Below are positions 59,690 through 64,000 of a stretch of 64,000 nucleotides of DNA, piece after piece. The position numbers were made by a program, and so were the translations under genes. The notes under the pieces were generated by a model that did no database searches, was not told the DNA's origin, and saw only the letters and a list, made by a program, of their open reading frames with translations. The stretch is from an uncultured Oscillospiraceae bacterium. Its GTDB lineage: Bacteria > Bacillota > Clostridia > Oscillospirales > Ruminococcaceae. The stretch lies in assembly GCA_934462925.1 (NCBI GenBank), contig CAKSIT010000001.1:1-64000 (forward strand), given 5' to 3'. Each line of letters starts with the position of its first letter. Positions within the stretch are counted from its first letter, which is position 1.

Positions 59690-60136
59690 ATGGCATTAAG
59701 ACAGATAGTAAAATTCGGGGACGACGTTCTCAGAAAGAAATGCAGACCCGTAACGGTATTTGACGCGAAGCTGCACACGCTTCTCGACGATATGCGCGAA
59801 ACGCTCGCAAAGGAGCAGGGCGCGGGGCTTGCAGCGCCGCAGGTGGGCATAGTCCGCCGCGTGGTTATTGTGGACGTGCGCGACGAGCATGGCGTAATCG
59901 AGCTTGTAAACCCCGAGATAATCGCCTCGTCAGGCTCGCAGACGGGCGAGGAGGGCTGTCTGTCAGACCCTGGGGTATTCTGTAAGGTTACGCGCCCCAA
60001 CGTAGTTACCGTAAAGGCGCAGGACAGAAACGGCAACGAGTTTACGCTTACGGGCGAGGGGCTGCTTGCGCGCGCGCTCTGTCATGAAACGGACCACCTT
60101 GACGGTGTGCTTTTTACGGACAGGGCGGACGATTAA
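59690..60136 (+). CDS. def: Peptide deformylase, first copy
   Basis: A 148-aa metalloenzyme that removes the N-formyl group from new proteins. Motif 1 GAGLAAPQVG, motif 2 EEGCLSDPG (metal Cys) and motif 3 HETDH (metal His, catalytic Glu) are complete. It stands 13 nt before a second def gene. The start has GAAAGGA. Confidence 0.95.
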   Translation: MALRQIVKFGDDVLRKKCRPVTVFDAKLHTLLDDMRETLAKEQGAGLAAPQVGIVRRVVIVDVRDEHGVIELVNPEIIASSGSQTGEEGCLSDPGVFCKVTRPNVVTVKAQDRNGNEFTLTGEGLLARALCHETDHLDGVLFTDRADD

Positions 60137-60148
60137 CGGAGGTGCGGC

Positions 60149-60616
60149 ATGGCGGTTAGAGAAATACTAAGGTTCGGGGACGAGCGGCTGCGCGCCCGCT
60201 GCGAGCCTGTAACGCAGTTTAACGAGGAGCTGTGGCAGCTGCTCGACGATATGTACGAAACCATGTGCGGAGCGGACGGCGTGGGGCTTGCAGCGCCGCA
60301 GCTTGGCGTTGCAAAGCGCGTTGCGGTGATTGACGTAGACGACGACAACGGGCGCATAGAGCTTGTGAACCCCGTTATAACGGCAATGCGCGGCAGGCAG
60401 ACAGAGCCTGAGGGCTGTCTTTCCTACCCCGGCAAAATGGGCAGGGTAAAGCGCCCCGCGCGCGTTAAGGTAAAAGCGCTCGACCGCTGCGGAAAGCCCG
60501 TTGAGTACAAGGGAAGCGGGCTGCTTGCAAGGGCGTTTTGCCATGAGATAGACCACCTTAACGGCATACTCTACAAGGACAAGGTTATAGAGTGGGTAGA
60601 GGAGGAGCAGGAATGA
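60149..60616 (+). CDS. def: Peptide deformylase, second copy
   Basis: A 155-aa paralogue with GVGLAAPQLG, PEGCLSYPG and HEIDH, all three active-site motifs intact, and an acidic C-terminal tail (IEWVEEEQE). Its EGCLSYP motif is closer to the common bacterial form than the DPG of the first copy. The start is GGAGGTG-preceded. It overlaps fmt by 4 nt. Confidence 0.95.
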   Translation: MAVREILRFGDERLRARCEPVTQFNEELWQLLDDMYETMCGADGVGLAAPQLGVAKRVAVIDVDDDNGRIELVNPVITAMRGRQTEPEGCLSYPGKMGRVKRPARVKVKALDRCGKPVEYKGSGLLARAFCHEIDHLNGILYKDKVIEWVEEEQE

Positions 60617-61545
60617 GGATAGTTTTTATGGGAACGCCCGTGTTTGCGCAGACGGCGCTCGAGGCGCTTATAGCCGCAGGGTACGAGGTGTGCGCGGTGT
60701 TCACGCAGCCCGACAAGCCCAAAAACCGCGGCAAGCAGGTACAGACAACCCCCGTAAAGGAGTGCGCGCTGTCCCACGGGATAGCGGTGTACCAGCCGCA
60801 GTCGCTCAGGCGCGGCGAGGACGCGCAGCAGGCGCTTTCTGCGCTGCGGGAGCTTTCGCCCGAGTGCATAGTGGTGGCGGCATACGGGCAGATACTGCCC
60901 AAAGAGGTGCTTGACCTGCCGAAATACGGCTGCATAAATATCCACGCCTCGCTTTTGCCGAGGTACAGGGGCGCAGCGCCCATTCAGCGCGCGATACAGA
61001 ACGGCGAAACCGAAACGGGCATTACCACCATGTACATGGCGCAGGGGCTTGACACGGGCGACATGATAATGAAAAGCGTCGTCCCGATAACCCCCGAAAT
61101 GACGGGCAGCGAGCTGCACGATATTCTTGCGGCGCAGGGCGCGCAGCTTATCGTACAAACGCTTGAAGCGCTTGAAAACGGCACGGCGCAGCGCGTTCCG
61201 CAGCAGGGCGAGAGCTGCTACGCCTCGATGATAAGCAAGGAGGAGCTTAAGCTCGATTTTACAAAGCCCGCAGAGGTTGTGCATAACTTTATCCGCGCCA
61301 TGTCGAGCGCGCCGTGCGCTTACACGACGCTTGACGGCAAGCGCCTTAAGGTGTACGGCGCGCGGCTTGGCGCGCAGGCTCAGGGCGCGGCGGGAACTAT
61401 AGCCGACCCCGCGCGCTTTGCGGTGGTATGCGGCGACGGGCGGTGCGTGGAGCTTTGCGACATTCAGCTTGAGGGCGCGAAAAGAATGCCGCTCGAGGCT
61501 TTCCTGCGCGGAAAGAAGCTTGAGAAGGGCGCGGCGCTCGGATAA
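60613..61545 (+). CDS. fmt: Methionyl-tRNA formyltransferase
   Basis: A 310-aa enzyme that formylates initiator tRNA using 10-formyl-THF. The N-terminal catalytic domain has RIVFMGTPVFAQ, VYQPQSL, INIHASLLPRYRGAAPIQRAI (catalytic Asn and His) and GLDTGDMI; the C-terminal part is an OB-fold. It is placed after the two def genes, in the usual def-fmt pair. Confidence 0.96.
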   Translation: MRIVFMGTPVFAQTALEALIAAGYEVCAVFTQPDKPKNRGKQVQTTPVKECALSHGIAVYQPQSLRRGEDAQQALSALRELSPECIVVAAYGQILPKEVLDLPKYGCINIHASLLPRYRGAAPIQRAIQNGETETGITTMYMAQGLDTGDMIMKSVVPITPEMTGSELHDILAAQGAQLIVQTLEALENGTAQRVPQQGESCYASMISKEELKLDFTKPAEVVHNFIRAMSSAPCAYTTLDGKRLKVYGARLGAQAQGAAGTIADPARFAVVCGDGRCVELCDIQLEGAKRMPLEAFLRGKKLEKGAALG

Positions 61546-61600
61546 AAGCGGCGCTGGGGCGCATTATAACGGTATCACGGCTTCGGAGGAGGTCTGCTTT

Positions 61601-62338
61601 ATGGAAATTATGGCACTGCTTTCAGCGGGAGTTCATCGCGGGCGGGAATCGCTCTTTACGCTAGACTACGCAACGGCGTATTTTCTTTGCATTGCGGCGT
61701 TTATTTTTGCTGTGATATGCTCGATAAGGGTAAAAACCACGTTCGCGAAATACTCGCGCACCACTAACCGCAAGGGCTTGCAGGCGCACGAGGTGGCGCG
61801 CGCTATCCTTGACGCAAACGGGCTTTACAACGTGCAGGTAACGCATATAAGCGGCAATCTCACGGACAACTACAATCCCGCGACGAACGTCGTGTCGCTC
61901 TCGGACAGCGTTTACGGCAGCGACTCGCTTGCGGCGATAGGCGTTGCCGCGCACGAGTGCGGCCACGCGGTGCAGCACGCGCGCGGCTATGTGCCGATAA
62001 AGGTGCGCAGCGCCATATTCCCTGCGGTGCGCTTGGGTTCGTCGTTTTACCTTATAAGCTTTGTGCTAGGGCTTATTCTCAACGTAAGCTTTCTTGTGAA
62101 TCTCGGCATAGTGCTTTTCTCGCTTGTCGTGATATTCCAGCTGGTAACGCTGCCCGTTGAGTTCAACGCGAGCGCCCGCGCAATGGAGGTGCTTCGCAGC
62201 GACGATATACTTGCCCGGGACGAGCTGCCCGCGGCGAAAAAAACGCTCACGGCGGCGGCAATGACGTATGTTGCGAGCCTGCTCGTGTCGTTCACGCAGC
62301 TTTTAAGGCTTATTGCAAGCGCCTACAGGCGGCGCTGA
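61601..62338 (+). CDS. YugP-type zinc metallopeptidase
   Basis: A 245-aa membrane protein of the YugP family. One N-terminal helix (residues 25-45) precedes a cytoplasmic or outer metallopeptidase part with HECGHAVQHA (HExxH, zinc site) and NPATNVVSLSDSVYGSDSL. Three further helices follow, at about 150-200 and 222-240. Its substrate is not known. ATG 61601 has GGAGGAGG. The gene is often next to fmt/rsmB in Clostridia. Confidence 0.92.
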   Translation: MEIMALLSAGVHRGRESLFTLDYATAYFLCIAAFIFAVICSIRVKTTFAKYSRTTNRKGLQAHEVARAILDANGLYNVQVTHISGNLTDNYNPATNVVSLSDSVYGSDSLAAIGVAAHECGHAVQHARGYVPIKVRSAIFPAVRLGSSFYLISFVLGLILNVSFLVNLGIVLFSLVVIFQLVTLPVEFNASARAMEVLRSDDILARDELPAAKKTLTAAAMTYVASLLVSFTQLLRLIASAYRRR

Positions 62339-62357
62339 TGAAGAAAGGTTGACATAA

Positions 62358-63677
62358 ATGGCAGACGCAAGGCTCACGGCGGCAAAGCTGCTTATAAAGC
62401 TCGAGGAGAGCGGCGCATACTCGAACATACTGCTTGACGGCGCGTTAAGCTCCGCAGAGCTTTCCGACAGGGACAGGGCGTTCGCTTCGGCGCTGTTTTA
62501 CGGCGTTACGGAGCGCCGCATTACCCTCGACTACATTATAAAAAAGAACAGCAGGCTGCCGTTTGAGAAGCTTGAACCCGCCGCGCTCGCGGTGCTGCGG
62601 CTGGGGCTGTATCAGCTGCTGTATATGCCGTCCGTCCCCGAAAGCGCCGCCGTAAACGAGAGCGTGCGCCTTTGCAAGAAGCTTAAGGCGTTCGGCGCGC
62701 AGGGCTTTGTCAACGGAATGCTGCGCGGCTTTATCCGCAGCGGCAAGCGCATAGACTACCGCGGTCTGTCCCCCGCGGAGCATATCGCGGTGGAGTACTC
62801 CTGCCCCGAGTGGCTTGCGGAAAAGCTCACGCGCGAATACGGCACGGAAAACGCGCTGCGCGCCCTTGCGGCTTCGCTTGGCAGACCGCCCGTGTACGCG
62901 CGCGTAAACACGCTTAAAACAAACGCGGACGACCTTATAAAGACGCTGCGCCGCGAGGGTATAACCGCGCGCAAATACCCCGCGCTTGAAAACTGCCTTG
63001 CGCTTGAAAAAACGGGCGGAATCGAGAAAAGCCGCGCGTTCAGGAGCGGGCTGTTCCATGTGCAGGACATTTCCTCGCAGCTTTGCTGCCTTACGCTGCG
63101 CCCCGTGGTAAATGAAACGGTGCTTGATATGTGCGCAGCGCCCGGCGGCAAGAGCTTTACCATGGCGGAGCTTATGAGCGGCAGCGGCAGGCTTATAAGC
63201 CTTGATATGCACGATATGCGCGTGGGGCTTATAGAGGACGGCGCGGCGCGGCTCGGGCTTAAGATAGTGGAAGCGCGCGACAACAACGCGCTGGTGTTCG
63301 ACCCGCAGCTGCCGCAGGCTGACAGGGTGCTGTGCGACGTGCCCTGCTCGGGTCTTGGCGTTATACGCAGAAAGCCCGAGATAAAGTACAAAAACCCCGC
63401 CGAGTTCGACGCGCTGCCTAAGATTCAGCGCGGTATCCTCGAAACGTCCTCGCGCTACGTAAAGGTTGGCGGTACGCTCGTGTATTCCACCTGCACGCTT
63501 TCGCGCGCGGAAAACGACGATATCGCCGAGGACTTCGCGCGCTCTCACCCCGAGTTCGCGCCGATAGTCTGCCCCGTGCCGTGGGCGGGCGCGGAAAACT
63601 GCTATAAACGGACATATTTCCCCGACCCCGAGGCGGGCGACGGGTTCTTTACGGCGTCATTCAGGAGAATCAGATAA
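62358..63677 (+). CDS. rsmB: 16S rRNA m5C967 methyltransferase RsmB
   Basis: A 439-aa enzyme. The NusB-like N-terminal domain (ADARLTAAKLLIKLEES...) binds RNA; the methyltransferase has VLDMCAAPGGKSFTMAEL (SAM), LCDVPCSGLGVIRRKPEIK (catalytic PC) and the second Cys in VYSTCTLSRAEND. It lies before rlmN in the rRNA-modification part of the operon. Confidence 0.96.
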   Translation: MADARLTAAKLLIKLEESGAYSNILLDGALSSAELSDRDRAFASALFYGVTERRITLDYIIKKNSRLPFEKLEPAALAVLRLGLYQLLYMPSVPESAAVNESVRLCKKLKAFGAQGFVNGMLRGFIRSGKRIDYRGLSPAEHIAVEYSCPEWLAEKLTREYGTENALRALAASLGRPPVYARVNTLKTNADDLIKTLRREGITARKYPALENCLALEKTGGIEKSRAFRSGLFHVQDISSQLCCLTLRPVVNETVLDMCAAPGGKSFTMAELMSGSGRLISLDMHDMRVGLIEDGAARLGLKIVEARDNNALVFDPQLPQADRVLCDVPCSGLGVIRRKPEIKYKNPAEFDALPKIQRGILETSSRYVKVGGTLVYSTCTLSRAENDDIAEDFARSHPEFAPIVCPVPWAGAENCYKRTYFPDPEAGDGFFTASFRRIR

Positions 63678-63679
63678 TT

Positions 63680-64000
63680 ATGGGCGAAAAAATCGACATA
63701 CTTTCCCTTTCAAGGGAGGAGCTTACCGCGAGCCTTGTCGGCATGGGCGAAAAGGCGTTCAGGGCGAGGCAGATATACGACTGGCTGCACGTTCGCAGGG
63801 CAACGGAATTTTCGCAGATGAGCAATATTTCTGCACAACTGCGCGCGGAGCTTGAAAAATATTTTTGTATAAAGTCACTAAAAATAAAAAAAAGACTTGT
63901 ATCTCATATCGACAATACAGTAAAATACTTATATGGCTTGCCCGACGGCGAGGCGGTGGAAACGGTGCTTATGGAATACAAGCACGGCAACAGCCTGTGC
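63680..64000 (+). CDS. rlmN: 23S rRNA/tRNA adenine-C2 methyltransferase RlmN, 5' part only
   Basis: The open frame runs off the window end with 107 codons present. It starts MGEKIDILSLSREELTA and has the family FRARQIYDWLHVRR, SNISAQLRAELE, and AVETVLMEYKHGNSLC just before the radical-SAM cysteines, which lie beyond the edge. It follows rsmB by 2 nt. A stretch at about 63855-63945 is strikingly AT-rich within otherwise GC-rich codons. ATG 63680 is the only sensible start. Confidence 0.9.
   Translation, partial: MGEKIDILSLSREELTASLVGMGEKAFRARQIYDWLHVRRATEFSQMSNISAQLRAELEKYFCIKSLKIKKRLVSHIDNTVKYLYGLPDGEAVETVLMEYKHGNSLC

Noticed and set aside
1..64000. tRNA, rRNA, tmRNA or riboswitch signatures
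   Set aside because: I saw no T-loop/CCA patterns, rRNA cores, T-box motif or known riboswitch consensus on either strand by eye; a covariance search could still find a diverged one.

Overview
The window is most consistent with the chromosome of an endospore-forming member of the Bacillota, class Clostridia, probably an uncultured anaerobic gut lineage. The grounds are dipicolinate synthase (dpaA/dpaB), the SpoIVB peptidase, two matches to the sigma-K promoter consensus, a complete Rnf complex in clostridial gene order, clostridial housekeeping operons (rnj-gdpP-rplI-dnaB-tilS-hpt-ftsH and remA-gmk-priA-def-fmt-yugP-rsmB-rlmN) and consensus TTGACA-N17-TATAAT promoters in a GC-rich background. 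Genus cannot be fixed from sequence alone. I see no rRNA, tRNA or CRISPR array.

Layout. 1-2.2 kb: a graveyard of mobile DNA (two transposase remnants, an XRE-regulator remnant), a GNAT gene and a possible small RNA. 2.2-6 kb: an ECF vitamin/metabolite transporter whose two ATPases and T subunit are fused in one protein, behind a TetR regulator. 6-9 kb: dpaA-dpaB, acylphosphatase and a HAD phosphatase. 9-13.9 kb: rnfCDGEAB. 14.2-26.2 kb: a large Ter-type stress operon (vWA protein, PP2C phosphatase, kinase, P-type Ca2+ ATPase, two TerD proteins, YceG-like protein, TelA). 26-32 kb: GH27 alpha-galactosidase, GtrA, a ClpC-like ATPase and spoIVB. 32-43 kb: a candidate structured RNA, then the RNase J to FtsH block. 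43-55 kb: small accessory genes, a one-carbon/malate cluster, a second TerD locus with a tiny membrane protein, and a Cys/Gly-rich putative spore protein. 55-64 kb: the remA to rlmN housekeeping operon, running off the end.

The most unusual content is between genes. A roughly 190-bp multi-hairpin element (family A) occurs at eight loci, mostly next to gene ends. In three copies the host terminator hairpin is present on both sides of the element. One diverged copy keeps its stems through paired base changes, which points to selection on structure. A second, 230-bp MITE-like family (B) occurs twice, once nested inside a third palindromic element (family E) whose arms carry extended -10 promoter motifs. 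These elements, the Ter/Ca2+ operon, two candidate small RNAs and the sigma-K-like promoters are the points most worth following up.
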